A stretch of DNA of 64,000 bases from Streptomyces sp. NBC_00162 (GCF_024611995.1 NZ_CP102509.1:186001-250000), one strand, 5' to 3'; positions 46,829 through 55,779 are shown, numbered from the stretch's first letter. Numbers and translations: made by a program. The notes: generated by a model not told the origin, from the letters alone.

Positions 46829-47397
46829 ACGTACATAATTCTGGCCTGGCCCGTGACCCTGATGGCTTCCTCTACGACCCTGGTGTCCGGGACTCCATGC
46901 AGGCGTTCGCGGCGGGGGACGACACCCTGGCCCTGGAGACGGCCGCAGCCGTCCGGTCAGCCTCGCAGGCGGTCGACCGGCTGCGTTCGCACGGTGCGGG
47001 GGGACGGGGGCTCAGCGCGGGGGCGCTCGACGTCCTCGCACGACTGAGTACGGCCACGGACCTGGGGCTGAGCATCGGCGAACTGGCCCGTGCAGCGGGG
47101 GTGAGTTCCCGCAACGTCACCGGCCTGGTCGACACGCTCGAGCGTGACGGACTCGCGCAGCGGGTCCAAGACCAGCACGACCGCAGGTCGGTACGAGCCA
47201 GGATCACACCAGCCGGCCTCAACTGGATGGACAACTTCCGGCAGCCGACGCAGCGCGCCATGTCCGCCGTCTTCCAGGGGTTCACCGAAGACGAACTCGC
47301 CCGGTTCCGCGACCTGTGCCTGCGCATGGTCGAAAACCAGCAACGCATCGAGCAGTACCTGAACGCGGCCCGGCACGACGAGCCGCCGACCTCCTGA
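46822..47397 (+). CDS. MarR-family transcriptional regulator
   Basis: A 191-residue regulator with a winged helix-turn-helix at about residues 85-140 (LSIGELARAAGVSSRNVTGL, VDTLERDGLAQRVQDQHDRR) and helical dimerisation segments on both sides. MarR proteins are usually repressors released by phenolic or oxidising compounds. The SnoaL-like gene starts 22 bases downstream, so they form an operon. A palindrome overlaps its own start codon, suggesting autoregulation. Confidence 0.87.
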   Translation: MKHVHNSGLARDPDGFLYDPGVRDSMQAFAAGDDTLALETAAAVRSASQAVDRLRSHGAGGRGLSAGALDVLARLSTATDLGLSIGELARAAGVSSRNVTGLVDTLERDGLAQRVQDQHDRRSVRARITPAGLNWMDNFRQPTQRAMSAVFQGFTEDELARFRDLCLRMVENQQRIEQYLNAARHDEPPTS

Positions 47398-47419
47398 ACA
47401 GACACCGACGGAGCACCGC

Positions 47420-47833
47420 ATGACCACCGACCCAGCCGACACGACCACCCGACGTACCGTCAGGGCCTACCACGAGGCCCGATTCCGGGGAGACGTCACC
47501 ACGGCCGCTGCCCAGATCGGCGAAGGCTTCAGCTTCCGCAGCCCGTTCATCACCTCCGACAGCCCGACCGGACACCTCGAAGGCCTGGACGGCCTCCTGG
47601 GCATCGTCACCAGCGTGGAGCTGATCAGCGAGCTGTACGGCGAGACCGAGGCCACCCTGGTCTACGACGTCCACACTGCCCCGACCGTCGGCATCACCCA
47701 GCACACAGCCGAGCACTTCCGCCTCCACGACGGCCGGATTACGTCAATTGCGCTCATCTTCGACTCCGCTCCCTGGCAGGCCATCATGTCCGCGGCCGGC
47801 CCCACTCCCGACGAGGCCGTCCCTATTGCATGA
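47420..47833 (+). CDS. SnoaL/NTF2-like protein
   Basis: A 137-residue small alpha+beta-barrel protein. TRRTVRAYHEARFRGDVTTA starts the family's first helices, followed by EGFSFRSPFITSDSPTGHLE, and the sheet ends HFRLHDGRITSIALIFDSAP. SnoaL-like proteins are polyketide cyclases, hydrolases or small-molecule binders. Translated behind MarR, it probably handles or senses the compound that controls the regulator. Confidence 0.82.
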   Translation: MTTDPADTTTRRTVRAYHEARFRGDVTTAAAQIGEGFSFRSPFITSDSPTGHLEGLDGLLGIVTSVELISELYGETEATLVYDVHTAPTVGITQHTAEHFRLHDGRITSIALIFDSAPWQAIMSAAGPTPDEAVPIA

Positions 47834-47944
47834 ATGGCTGCCTGTCATCACGACGGAAGGCTTCGGCTACGCCGCCGAAGCCAGTACCCGAGTGCTCTCG
47901 AAACTCGGCGATTTCAATCGACTTATACGGCCGGGGGCTGGCGG

Positions 47945-48934
47945 ATGTTGGACATGCTGGGGCTGGACGGCGTATCGGAAGCGGTGTATCGGGCCATGCT
48001 CTCGGACCCCGAGGGCAGCGTGCAGGACCTCTGCGAGCAACTGGGCGTATCCGAGAGCACCGTGCGCGACGCCCTCGACAGGCTCGCCGACCTCCGGCTC
48101 CTGCGTGCCTCCCGGGACGTACTCGGTATCATGCGGCCGGTCAGCCCGGAACTCGGCCTGGAGATGCTTCTGCGGCGGCAGGAGGAGGAGCTCCTGCGCC
48201 GCCGGCTGGAGCTCGAACTGAGCAAGGCCGCCGCGGCGCGGGCCATCGCCGAGTACGCCGACCTGCGACCTGCCACGCCGGCCGCTGACACCCAGCGCCT
48301 GGTCGGTCTCGACGCCATTCAGGCGACGCTGGAAATCCTCGCACGGGACGTGTCCGGCGAGTGCCTCTCCGTCATGCCGGGCGGGGCGCAGTCGCAGGCC
48401 AGCCTCGACGCGTCGAGACCGCTGGACGAAACAGCCATGAGCCGGGGCATCTCTCTCCTGACGCTCTATCAGGACAGTGTGCGCCACGACCCCGCGACAC
48501 TCGCCTACGCGCGGTGGATGACCGAGCGGGGCGGCATGGTGCGCACCTGTCCGACACTTCCTCCGCGCATGCTCGTCTTCGACCGCAAGGTCGCCGTAAT
48601 CCCCATCGATCCGGCCGACACGAAGCGCGGCGCACTGTGCACCCGCGAGGCGGGAATCGTCGCGTCACTGGTCGCACTGTTCGAGCAGACGTGGAACTCC
48701 GCCGTCCCGCTGGGCGCCGACCGTTCCAAAGACGCCCAGAGCGGTCTCACCGCCTCCGAGCAGGAACTGCTCAGGCTCCTCGCGTGCGGCCTCACCGACG
48801 AGGTTGCGGGGCGGCGCCTCGGCATCTCCGCCCGCAGCGTGCGCCGACAGATGGCCGGCCTCATGGAACGCCTCGACGCGTCGAGCCGCTTCGAGGCCGG
48901 GCTGAAAGCGGCTCAGCACGGCTGGCTGCGCTAG
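47945..48934 (+). CDS. TrmB-like/LuxR-type transcriptional regulator
   Basis: A 329-residue protein starting at ATG 47945 after a GGGGG site. The N-terminus is a TrmB-like winged helix (EAVYRAMLSDPEGSVQDLCE, QLGVSESTVRDALDRLADL). The middle is a sensor-like domain (ETAMSRGISLLTLYQDSVRH, MLVFDRKVAVIPIDPADTK). The C-terminus is a LuxR helix-turn-helix (LTASEQELLRLLACGLTDEV, RLGISARSVRRQMAGLMERL). This architecture is frequent in streptomycete orphan regulators. The stop TAG is part of the CTAG target of the downstream IS5 element. Confidence 0.85.
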   Translation: MLDMLGLDGVSEAVYRAMLSDPEGSVQDLCEQLGVSESTVRDALDRLADLRLLRASRDVLGIMRPVSPELGLEMLLRRQEEELLRRRLELELSKAAAARAIAEYADLRPATPAADTQRLVGLDAIQATLEILARDVSGECLSVMPGGAQSQASLDASRPLDETAMSRGISLLTLYQDSVRHDPATLAYARWMTERGGMVRTCPTLPPRMLVFDRKVAVIPIDPADTKRGALCTREAGIVASLVALFEQTWNSAVPLGADRSKDAQSGLTASEQELLRLLACGLTDEVAGRRLGISARSVRRQMAGLMERLDASSRFEAGLKAAQHGWLR

Positions 48935-49847
48935 GGTCCGTCTTCAAACTGATCTTGCCCAGAGCAGGAGTGATGCGAGTGTGACCGCTGCTTCGTAGGA
49001 GGTGGCGGTCTTCTCGTAGCGGGTGGCGATACCGCGGAAGCCTTTGAGTTGGTTGAAGCAGCGTTCGACGGTGTTGCGGCGGCGATAGATCTCAAGGTCG
49101 AAGCCCGCGGGCCGACCGTCTTGACTACCCCGGTTGCGGCGATGCTGCTTCTGGTCGCTCTTCTCCGGGATGGTGTGTCCGATACCGCGTCGTCGCAGGT
49201 AGGCACGGAATCCACGTGAACTGTAGGCCTTGTCGGCGATCACGTGGTCCGGTCGGCAGCGGGGCCGCCCCAGGCCGATGCGGGGTACTCGGATGCGTTC
49301 GAGCAAAGGCCGTGCGCAGACACCGTCGTGTCGTTGCCCCGGGGTGAGCAATATGGCCAGCGGCCGGCCGCGGCCGTCGCAGGCGAGGTGGATTTTGCTG
49401 GTCAGGCCTCCTCGGGATCGGCCGAGGGCGTGATCGGCCGGTTCGTCCGTGCGATGCTTCCCCTTTTCGGCCGGTGGCGGCGGAGTGCTGGTGGGCGCGG
49501 ACGATGGTGGAGTCGATCTGGACCAGCCAGTCGATGTCACCGGCGGCGTCGGCCTGGGCCTGGATCTGTTGCAGGGCCTGGGTGAACACGCCGTCGATCG
49601 CGTAGCGGCGGAAGCGGGTGTAGACCGACTTCCAGGGGCCGTAGCGTTCCGGCAGGTCACGCCAGGAAACCCCGGTCCGGATCTTGTAGACCATCCCGTT
49701 GACGACCCGGCGGTCCTCCGCCCGAGGCCGGCCTCTGCCGGCACTCGGTATCAGCGGAGCCAACAACTCCCACTCGGAGTCGGTCAGTTCATGGCGACGA
49801 ATCACGACACCATGATCCACCATCGAACGATCATTTGAAGACGGACC
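48935..49847 (-). mobile_element. Intact IS5-family insertion sequence with CTAG target duplication
   Basis: Perfect terminal inverted repeats ggtccgtcttcaaa (48935-48948) and tttgaagacggacc (49834-49847) are flanked by direct repeats CTAG (48931-48934 and 49848-49851). The 913-bp element carries one transposase in two overlapping frames. The complete ends and duplication indicate a recent simple insertion. Confidence 0.92.
48944..49823 (-). CDS. IS5-family transposase, two-frame
   Basis: Frame one starts at GTG 49823 (ELTDSEWELLAPLIPSAGRG) and contains the first catalytic Asp in QIDSTIVRAHQHSA. Frame two, one base back, continues with HALGRSRGGLTSKIHLACDG, the second Asp in VIADKAYSSRGFR and the Glu in RRNTVERCFNQLKGFRG, ending RSV at 48944. 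The switch lies at cgaaaagggg on the minus strand (about 49462-49471), a plausible -1 slippery run, so this is probably a functional programmed-frameshift transposase. Confidence 0.82.
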
Positions 49848-49861
49848 CTAGTAGTGCCTTG

Positions 49862-50330
49862 TTACGTGACGTCGTAGGGCTGCCATGGGGTGGGTTGTCG
49901 GCAGGTGGGGCAGGTGCCGGTCCAGGTGGCGATGAGGTGTTGGAGGAGGGCCAGGGCCTGGTAGAGGGTCAGGCCCTGGCAGGGACTTTTGGGGCCCTCC
50001 GCTGTTCGGTGAGGAACGGGTGGGCGTCGGTGACGAGGGTGACGTCTCGGTGCCAGCCGGTGAATGAGCGGCTCTCGAAGTGATCCATGCCCAGAGCTGG
50101 TTTCAGCTCGCGGTAGTCGTGCTCGATCCGCCACCGCGCTTTCGCGAGGCGGACCAGGTCCTTGGCGGGAATGTCGGCGGGCAGGCTCGAGATCCAGTAC
50201 TTCACCGGCTCCGCTTCACCGTCGCCACTGGGCGATCAGCCAGGTGAGGGGATCGTCCCGTCAGCGGCGGGTGTGGGCCGGCGGCCCGCGAGGCGGACCC
50301 TCAGGAGCACGAAGTGCGAGCTCATTTCGA
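49862..50330 (-). pseudogene. IS701-family transposase, C-terminal remnant
   Basis: The minus strand carries WLIAQW, then VKYWISSLPADIPAKDLVRL, RWRIEHDYRELKPALGMDHF and GWHRDVTLVTDAHPFLTEQR, and in a third phase LTLYQALALLQHLIATWTG, CPTCRQP. This is the last 150 codons of an IS701-type transposase with at least two frame changes; the conserved Glu of RIEHDYRE is present. The N-terminal two thirds is absent. Confidence 0.65.
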
Positions 50331-50332
50331 GG

Positions 50333-51030
50333 TCACCCGGGAGACCCGTCCGCGAACGTGGCCCCCAGGCCCTGTTGCGCTCGCGCATGGACTTCCGCCA
50401 GCTCGGCCAGCACGTCGGCGTCCGCGTCGGTGGACCAACCGGACAACAAGTCCTCGCCCTCGGCGTCATCGGCCAGGGTCAGCCACGGGTCGTCAAGCCG
50501 GAACCGGTGCGTACCGCCCTTGGGGCCGGCCAGCACCAGCGAGGCGATCGTCGGACCCGTGGGTACATCGATCTTGTCGTGGGCGAGGAGCCAGGCAACG
50601 ACCGCGCGGCGGTCGAACTGCGGGTGCACTCTCGGAGGGCGAGAACCACACCGCTATCGGCGTCGTGCACGACCCACTGGTCGCCGCTCCCGCGTCCCGC
50701 CATCGCGTCCGGCCGGTAGACCCACACCGTCCGGCCGTCCAGAGACAGCGCACAGCCAGGCCGGTGGCCATGGCGCACGTCGGAGTGCGGCTCGAAGTCC
50801 GAGGCCCACATGAGGTCGCCGGCACGCGTGAGACAGACGATGCCGTTCAGCGTCGTGTACACGACCCGCTCCAGATCCTGCCGGACCACCGACGCTACGA
50901 CCTCATCGCCACCCCTCGGCTGGAAAACCGCTGCGGGCTCCAGCGTCCCGTAGACGGCGCCCACGACGTAGGCGTGGATCCGCCCGTCACGGAGACGCGT
51001 GATGACCTTCGGTGGCGGCTCAGGAATCAT
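50333..51030 (-). pseudogene. Beta-propeller-like protein, one-base frameshift
   Basis: ATG 51030 starts MIPEPPPKVITRLRDGRIHA, followed by repeated beta segments (LERVVYTTLNGIVCLTRAGD, CALSLDGRTVWVYRPDAMA, WVVHDADSGVVLALRE). One base is missing near 50627-50632; the corrected frame continues VHPQFDRRAVVAWLLAHDK and FRLDDPWLTLADDAEGED, ending at 50333. The corrected length is about 232 residues. It resembles WD40/PQQ-type Streptomyces proteins of unknown function. An IS701 remnant abuts its 3' end. Confidence 0.55.
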
Positions 51031-51166
51031 CCGCTGAGGCTAACGCCCAGGTCACGCCGCTCAAGATCCGGGGCAGTGTGCGCCGAGCAGGGCAGGCGGT
51101 CTCAGGACCGCCTGGGACTTAGCGCGCTGTTGGCCCGCCTGGCCAAGTAGCGTGCACAGCCGTCTG

Positions 51167-51619
51167 TCAGTGGAACCAGACGACGAGACGTACGTTCTCC
51201 GCGCCGTGGACTTCGCTGAGGATGTGCATGACGCTCCAGACCCGACCCCAGTCGGTGTCGATCCCTGCGGCTGAGGCGCGGGTTCGTGTGCCTGAGGCGT
51301 CAGTCTCCTGCCAGTCCGTGGTGTCCAGCTCGGCCCAGGTCAGCCAGGTGGTCCCGTGCACATCATGGGGGCCGCCGTAGCCGGCGAACTCAACTCGCAG
51401 CCCATCTGAGGCGTCGTCCGGGAAGCCACGATCTTCCGCCAGGGGACGGAAACCGTAGGAGTTTCGGATTCCGAAGAGGCAGGCCAAGCCGTCGTAGGCG
51501 TTGCCCCTGTTGAGGAGGAAGAGATCGATGCCCACCTCCCATACGGAGTCCTCGTCGTCGGGGCCCCATAGGCGGGCCCCCGGCCGGCATTCGATCATTC
51601 CGCTGACGTCGGTCGACAT
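51167..51619 (-). CDS. Hypothetical protein, 150 residues, immunity-like
   Basis: ATG 51619 has AGGATCT upstream. The sequence STDVSGMIECRPGARLWGPD, WEVGIDLFLLNRGNAYDGLA, CLFGIRNSYGFRPLAEDRG and VMHILSEVHGAENVRLVVWF is a family I recall as a common uncharacterised Streptomyces protein often close to HEAT-repeat or immunity genes. It is probably cytoplasmic. The function is not known. Confidence 0.7.
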   Translation of the reverse strand: MSTDVSGMIECRPGARLWGPDDEDSVWEVGIDLFLLNRGNAYDGLACLFGIRNSYGFRPLAEDRGFPDDASDGLRVEFAGYGGPHDVHGTTWLTWAELDTTDWQETDASGTRTRASAAGIDTDWGRVWSVMHILSEVHGAENVRLVVWFH

Positions 51620-51709
51620 GGAGAGATCCTGCCTGCGCAGGCCAGGAGCCGACATCTTCTTTTCGCTCGTGCGCACCTGGCAGACTCCGCCGGCGCAACG
51701 CTGGCGGTT

Positions 51710-52951
51710 TCAGCTCAGCAGAGGATTGCCCTGGAGATTCGCTTCCCCGCACGGCCAGGGGCCCTCGGCCAGGGGGCCCAGCGGTGTACGGAATACCAGG
51801 ACCTCATTGTCCAGGGAGACGACGACGTTGCCTTCGCTCAGCAGCAGCGCCCGTCCCATGACTGCTCGGTTGTCGTCCATGGCGAACAGTTCGTGTCCGG
51901 CGAGGTCCCTGTCCACAGCGAGTAGCTTGCCGTCGCGCCAGAACACTGCGGTTCCCTCGCAGTCCATCGCCGGGTCGGACGTGTAGTAGCCGGTCAACTC
52001 TGGCCCGTCCACGAGGCTGTTGTCCGGTGCGAGCCGCCGGAAGCGCGATCTCGAAGGCAGGCGGTTTTCGAGCTCGGGGCCGCTGACGCTGGTGTTCTTG
52101 TCGACGAGCATGGCCCCGTGGCTAGCCCAGCGTGCGGTTTCGGCGCCGTCGCGGCCGAAGAGGCCAGTCGTGAACGCGCCGTAGCCCTGGGATCCGATCA
52201 GGAACTGGCCGAGGCCCGCTATCGCCTTTCGTCCTGTGGGAGCGGGAGAGGTGGCCGACACGGTCTCGCCGCTGTCCAAGTCGAGGAAGAACGTCCGCCC
52301 GATGCCGCCCCGTGTGTCGGTGAAGGTGGCCGCGATCCGGTCGGCTGATACGAGCAGTGGCTCCCAGTGGTCTACGCCGATCTCCTCCGGGACCCAAGAC
52401 TTACGCGGTTGGATCTCCCATCCGGTCCGGTCTCCCATCTCGACCACGCCCGGGAACGACACCGCTCCGAGCATGATCGGCGTGGACCAGAGGCATTCGC
52501 CCTCTCGCGTGTACCGGGCCACGCGAGGCTCGGGTACAGACGTGGGCCGGCTTCGTTCCCCACGGACCAGGCCGGAAGTGCTGACCCAGGAAATGACGAA
52601 CCCGTCGTCGAGGAGGACGAACGCCCCGATCTCGTCATCAAGGCGGTACTCCGTGCGGACGGTGGGGCCGGTGGATCCGTCCGGCAGAACACCTTCCAGA
52701 AGCCGGCCGTCACGATCCGGGTAGGCGACCCACAGCGTCCCGTCCGTGGACATACGCGATCGCGGCCTACCTGTCCCGGGGTAGGTCCGCTGCCACGCCA
52801 CCCTGCCTGAGAGGTCGACCCTCGTGATGACCGTCGCCAGGGGATTCGCACCGTAGCCGGTCACGGTCAGCGGCCCGGAGGGGTCCGCCGTGGCCACGGC
52901 CCAGACCTGGCCCGGCAGGGTGAAACGCGATGAGAGGGTCATGCGCCGCAT
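51710..52951 (-). CDS. Beta-propeller-like protein, 413 residues
   Basis: The gene begins at ATG 52951 (or 52942, three codons later). The protein is all-beta with repeated propeller-like strands: LTVTGYGANPLATVITRVDL, GRPRSRMSTDGTLWVAYPDR, FVLLDDGFVISWVSTSGLV, TFFLDLDSGETVSATSPAP and RALLLSEGNVVVSLDNEVLV. There is no signal peptide. It resembles the neighbour at 50333 in type, so the two may be distant paralogues. Function unknown. Confidence 0.7.
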   Translation of the reverse strand: MRRMTLSSRFTLPGQVWAVATADPSGPLTVTGYGANPLATVITRVDLSGRVAWQRTYPGTGRPRSRMSTDGTLWVAYPDRDGRLLEGVLPDGSTGPTVRTEYRLDDEIGAFVLLDDGFVISWVSTSGLVRGERSRPTSVPEPRVARYTREGECLWSTPIMLGAVSFPGVVEMGDRTGWEIQPRKSWVPEEIGVDHWEPLLVSADRIAATFTDTRGGIGRTFFLDLDSGETVSATSPAPTGRKAIAGLGQFLIGSQGYGAFTTGLFGRDGAETARWASHGAMLVDKNTSVSGPELENRLPSRSRFRRLAPDNSLVDGPELTGYYTSDPAMDCEGTAVFWRDGKLLAVDRDLAGHELFAMDDNRAVMGRALLLSEGNVVVSLDNEVLVFRTPLGPLAEGPWPCGEANLQGNPLLS

Positions 52952-53024
52952 CCTGCCGCATGCTTCCGTGAGCAGCGGTTGGGCCCCGTGCAGCGCCGTC
53001 CCACCATGGGGGATCCCGTCACCT

Positions 53025-53261
53025 GGCCGAGACACCTCGCGGGTCGCCTTCGCCTTCGGCGATAACGATCTCGGGTTCGACTTTCCCGCCGAGGAAGGCC
53101 GTGAATGGTACGGGCCATATCGGTGGCAGATCACCGACCAGGGCCTTACCAAGGACGCCATGGAGACCTGTATGCGGGAGCTCACCCTGCGACAGCAACA
53201 GCTCAACGCAGCAGCAGCCGCGCACCGAGCCCAGATGAAGAACGAGAATCCGCAGCAGTAG
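53025..53261 (+). pseudogene. C-terminal fragment of an unknown protein
   Basis: The plus strand reads VAFAFGDNDLGFDFPAEEGR, EWYGPYRWQITDQGLTKDAM and ETCMRELTLRQQQLNAAAAA, ending ENPQQ. The codon bias is real, but the frame reaches back only into the antisense of the 51710 gene. It looks like the tail of a protein whose front has been replaced. Confidence 0.4.
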
Positions 53262-53429
53262 CCGGTAGGCGTAGCGACCGCCCGGCTGCTCCCCGTCCCC
53301 CCGGGCCTGCCCGCCGTCACCGACCGGCCCCGCCCGCGCCCGGTCATCCTGGTGCCAACGAAGCGCCGACAGGGGAAACCCCCTGCAGCGGTGCACAGGG
53401 GGCCGGATGGTTCGGGTGGGGCGGTGGTG

Positions 53430-53678
53430 TCACCACCCGTGGATGAAGGCGGCGGCCTCGGCGGCGTTGTCGGCGACTCCGGCGGGCAGCCACTCGCCGG
53501 ACTCCTGGTCGAGCTCGAAGAGGACGCGGGGGGCGTCGGGGGCGAGATGCGCGGCTCGACCGCGGGCCGCCGGGTCCAAGGGTTCGGCTCGGCGGCGGCC
53601 GGTGATCTGTCGGTCGGACTCCCGTCGGCGGTCGCGGCGCTCGGCCCACGCTGCGAGCGGTTCCCTGTCGGCGTCCAC
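53430..53678 (-). CDS. Small hypothetical protein at the end of the methyltransferase operon
   Basis: GTG 53678 follows GGAGGGG at five bases. The 82-residue product is Arg-rich and helical in its first half (LAAWAERRDRRRESDRQITG) and ends with a compact beta/alpha segment (RVLFELDQESGEWLPAGVAD, AAAFIHGW). It starts ten bases after the methyltransferase stop, so it is probably the last gene of that operon. Family not recognised. Confidence 0.6.
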   Translation of the reverse strand: MDADREPLAAWAERRDRRRESDRQITGRRRAEPLDPAARGRAAHLAPDAPRVLFELDQESGEWLPAGVADNAAEAAAFIHGW

Positions 53679-53688
53679 GTCGCCCCTC

Positions 53689-54879
53689 CTATCGCCAGCG
53701 GGTCCCGGGCAGCAGGTTTCCGGGGTCGTCCAGCCATGGTGTCTCACCGTCGGGGCCCACGGTAAGGCCGAAGCGGTCCAGGGCGGGGCTGCCTTGGGCT
53801 TCCCACCATCCGCAGGCCGCCTCGACGGCGTCCCACAGGTGCCGCGGTCCGTGCTGGTAGACGATGCCCGGCCCGTACTCCTCCGGCCACCGTACGGCCG
53901 CCCACGAGTGATCGGTGAGGGAGTACCACCAGGCGGCCGGGGCGCCGTCGGGTTCGGTGTGGGTGGTGTGCGCGACGTGGGGGACGGCGAGGCTGATGGC
54001 GTGGTGGGCCTCGGCGAGTTGGTCGGGCTGCACGGCCGTGCCTGTCGAGCCCGGCCACTGCTTCACGTACTTCTCGGCGTCTGGCCACACCGTGCGGTGC
54101 GACCGGGCTTTCATGAACTCCACTGCGGTGACGAATGGTCCGGAGGCGGTGCCGTCGGCGTGGACCGTGAGGCGGGCGGCGGCGTCGCGGCTGCTGTAGT
54201 GCGTTCCGTACGGGGCGACGATGACGCCGCCGGGCCGGACCTGCTCCACCCATGCGCGCGGGATGCTGCGCACGCCGAACGTGCACAGCAGCCGGTCGTA
54301 CAAGGCACGGTCGGGGTAGCCGGCGAGGGCGTCGCCGGTGACCGCCTCGGCGTAGAGGCCGAGGGTGCACAGCCGCTCCCGCGCCGCTGCCGACACGGCC
54401 GGGTCCACGTCGATGGTGGTGACGTTGGCGGCGCCGCAGCGGTGGGCCAGGAGTGCGGCGGTCTCGCCGGTGCCGGTGCCCGCGTCCAGGACGCGCATCC
54501 CGGCATCGGGGTCCAGGGCGGCGAGGAGGCGGAACACCACCGAGGGTTGGGAGCTGGACGAGGTCGGGACCGTGCCCGGATGGTCGCCGCGATGGTCGCC
54601 GTCGTCCCACTGGGTGACCACGGACAGGTCGCTGTCGGCATATCCGTACCAGGCGGCCGGATCCGTGCGCCGGTCCACGGTCACAGCGCGGGCGGCAAGG
54701 ACGTCGCCCGACTGTCGGCGGTCGGTCGGGATGAACGGCCACATGACCGGGGGCAGGAACGCCGCGCGGTCGACGGCGGCGAAGGCGGGCGCCCAGTCGG
54801 AGGAGAGGGCGCCGGATTCCATGAGGCAGCGCCCCAGCTCGGTACGGCTGGGGCGCTCCTGGTGTGCGATGACGGTCAT
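53689..54879 (-). CDS. PIMT-like O-methyltransferase (protein-isoaspartate type)
   Basis: A 396-residue SAM-dependent methyltransferase. SAM motif I is RVLDAGTGTGETAALLA (about residues 128-144), followed by NVTTIDVDPAVSAAARERL and DRLLCTFGVRSIPRAWVEQV. The N-terminal VDRAAFLPPVMWPF and PTSSSSQPSVVFRLLA blocks are typical of protein-L-isoaspartate methyltransferases, and the C-terminus has a roughly 130-residue extension ending LDRFGLTVGPDGETPWLDDP. Standalone PIMT homologues of this size modify RiPP precursors (aspartimide formation). It starts three bases after the stop of a 55-residue peptide with one Asp. Confidence 0.8.
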   Translation of the reverse strand: MTVIAHQERPSRTELGRCLMESGALSSDWAPAFAAVDRAAFLPPVMWPFIPTDRRQSGDVLAARAVTVDRRTDPAAWYGYADSDLSVVTQWDDGDHRGDHPGTVPTSSSSQPSVVFRLLAALDPDAGMRVLDAGTGTGETAALLAHRCGAANVTTIDVDPAVSAAARERLCTLGLYAEAVTGDALAGYPDRALYDRLLCTFGVRSIPRAWVEQVRPGGVIVAPYGTHYSSRDAAARLTVHADGTASGPFVTAVEFMKARSHRTVWPDAEKYVKQWPGSTGTAVQPDQLAEAHHAISLAVPHVAHTTHTEPDGAPAAWWYSLTDHSWAAVRWPEEYGPGIVYQHGPRHLWDAVEAACGWWEAQGSPALDRFGLTVGPDGETPWLDDPGNLLPGTRWR

Positions 54880-54882
54880 GGG

Positions 54883-55050
54883 TTACCGGTGCTTCCCGCC
54901 ACCGGAGGGCGTGCTGGTGTCGGGGTTGGACGGGGGCGGCGGGGGCGGGGTGGAGATCGGCGCGGACCCTCCGCCGTGGCTCCCTCCGCCACCTCCGCTG
55001 CCGCTCCCTCCGCCGCTCCCGCTCCCGCTGTTCCCGCTGTTGTTGGCCAT
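54883..55050 (-). CDS. Gly/Ser/Pro-rich 55-residue peptide, candidate methyltransferase substrate
   Basis: ATG 55050 has GAGGAG at good spacing. The product begins MANNSGNSGSGSGGG, continues with Gly/Ser and then SAPISTPPPPPP, and ends SNPDTSTPSGGGKHR. It has a single Asp, no Cys, and is low-complexity. The methyltransferase starts three bases after its stop. A short peptide translated directly before a PIMT-like enzyme fits a precursor/modifier pair; the lone Asp in NPDTS would be the target. A structural linker-like peptide without modification is the alternative. Confidence 0.6.
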   Translation of the reverse strand: MANNSGNSGSGSGGGSGSGGGGGSHGGGSAPISTPPPPPPSNPDTSTPSGGGKHR

Positions 55051-55179
55051 GGCGGTGCTCCTCTCGGTCGTGCGGTACCGGCAGGGCCGGGTGGCCGGCC
55101 GGGGTTGGACGCCCCACGGTCGGGGTGTCGAAGCGTCGGGGGAAGGCCGCTTCGGCAGCAGCCTCGCCGCGGGGCTGTC

Positions 55180-55392
55180 TCAGGGGTCGGTGATCCGCTC
55201 GGCACGGCGTCGGATCACGGTGAGGGTGTCCGGGGCGTCGGTCTCCCACTGGTGGAAGGTGCCGCCGTAGATGGGCCGCAGCACCCACACCGGCACGGGG
55301 CCCGGGCCCTTCTCGCGGACGTCCGTGACGATGGCGCCGTGTCCGGCGGCATCTTTGACCTGATCGCCGACCCACGCCCGGGGCCCGCTCAC
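55180..55392 (-). CDS. Small hypothetical protein, 70 residues
   Basis: GTG 55392 overlaps the preceding stop (GTGA). The sequence PRAWVGDQVKDAAGHGAIVT, REKGPGPVPVWVLRPIYGGT and FHQWETDAPDTLTVIRRR suggests a small beta (SH3/KOW-like) domain. It is the second gene of the minus-strand operon. Function unknown. Confidence 0.65.
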   Translation of the reverse strand: MSGPRAWVGDQVKDAAGHGAIVTDVREKGPGPVPVWVLRPIYGGTFHQWETDAPDTLTVIRRRAERITDP

Positions 55393-55607
55393 CGTTCGCG
55401 GGGGTCGGCCGTCCACTCCCGTCCCGAGCCGTCCGTGGGGCGCATGTGCGCGGTCCGGCCGACCGTCTTGCCGGTGGTCTTGGAGGTGCGGATGAACACG
55501 GTGCCGACGGTGCCGGTGCGCTCCGTTGCGGGGTGGATGACCTCCCGCCCCGACAGGTGGTGGTCGTCGTCCTCCCGCACCCACACGTTCGTGTCGTTCT
55601 TGATCAC
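55389..55607 (-). CDS. Small hypothetical protein, 72 residues
   Basis: GTG 55607 follows GGAGG. The sequence MIKNDTNVWVREDDDHHLSG, REVIHPATERTGTVGTVFIR and KTVGRTAHMRPTDGSGREW again suggests a compact beta domain similar in style to the protein encoded next. It is the first gene of the operon that continues to the peptide and methyltransferase. Confidence 0.65.
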   Translation of the reverse strand: MIKNDTNVWVREDDDHHLSGREVIHPATERTGTVGTVFIRTSKTTGKTVGRTAHMRPTDGSGREWTADPRER

Positions 55608-55735
55608 GTCCGTGCCTCCTGCCTGTCGGCGTAGGGGTTGGGAGTGTGCCCCGTTGCTAGGCCAGGACGCAGCCCCGGGGGGATGTGCTGTGGGTAGTCA
55701 ACCGGTGACAGGCAAGGCAAGGCGTGGGCTGTGCC

Positions 55736-55779
55736 GGACTTTCAGGCGGACTTTTCTCCCCCGGTGTGGCTGAAAGTCC
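55736..55779. promoter_or_regulatory. GGACTTTCAG/CTGAAAGTCC inverted repeat between divergent operons
   Basis: A perfect 10-bp inverted repeat (55736-55745 and 55770-55779) encloses a further ggactttt half-site at 55748-55755. It lies 58 bases before the TPR regulator start and about 130 bases from the operon start at 55607. It is a good candidate for the regulator's operator. Confidence 0.6.

Noticed and set aside
53744..55375. A 543-codon minus-strand open frame, Arg/Pro/His-rich
   Set aside because: It is an alternative phase of the PIMT-like methyltransferase operon with no codon bias or motifs.
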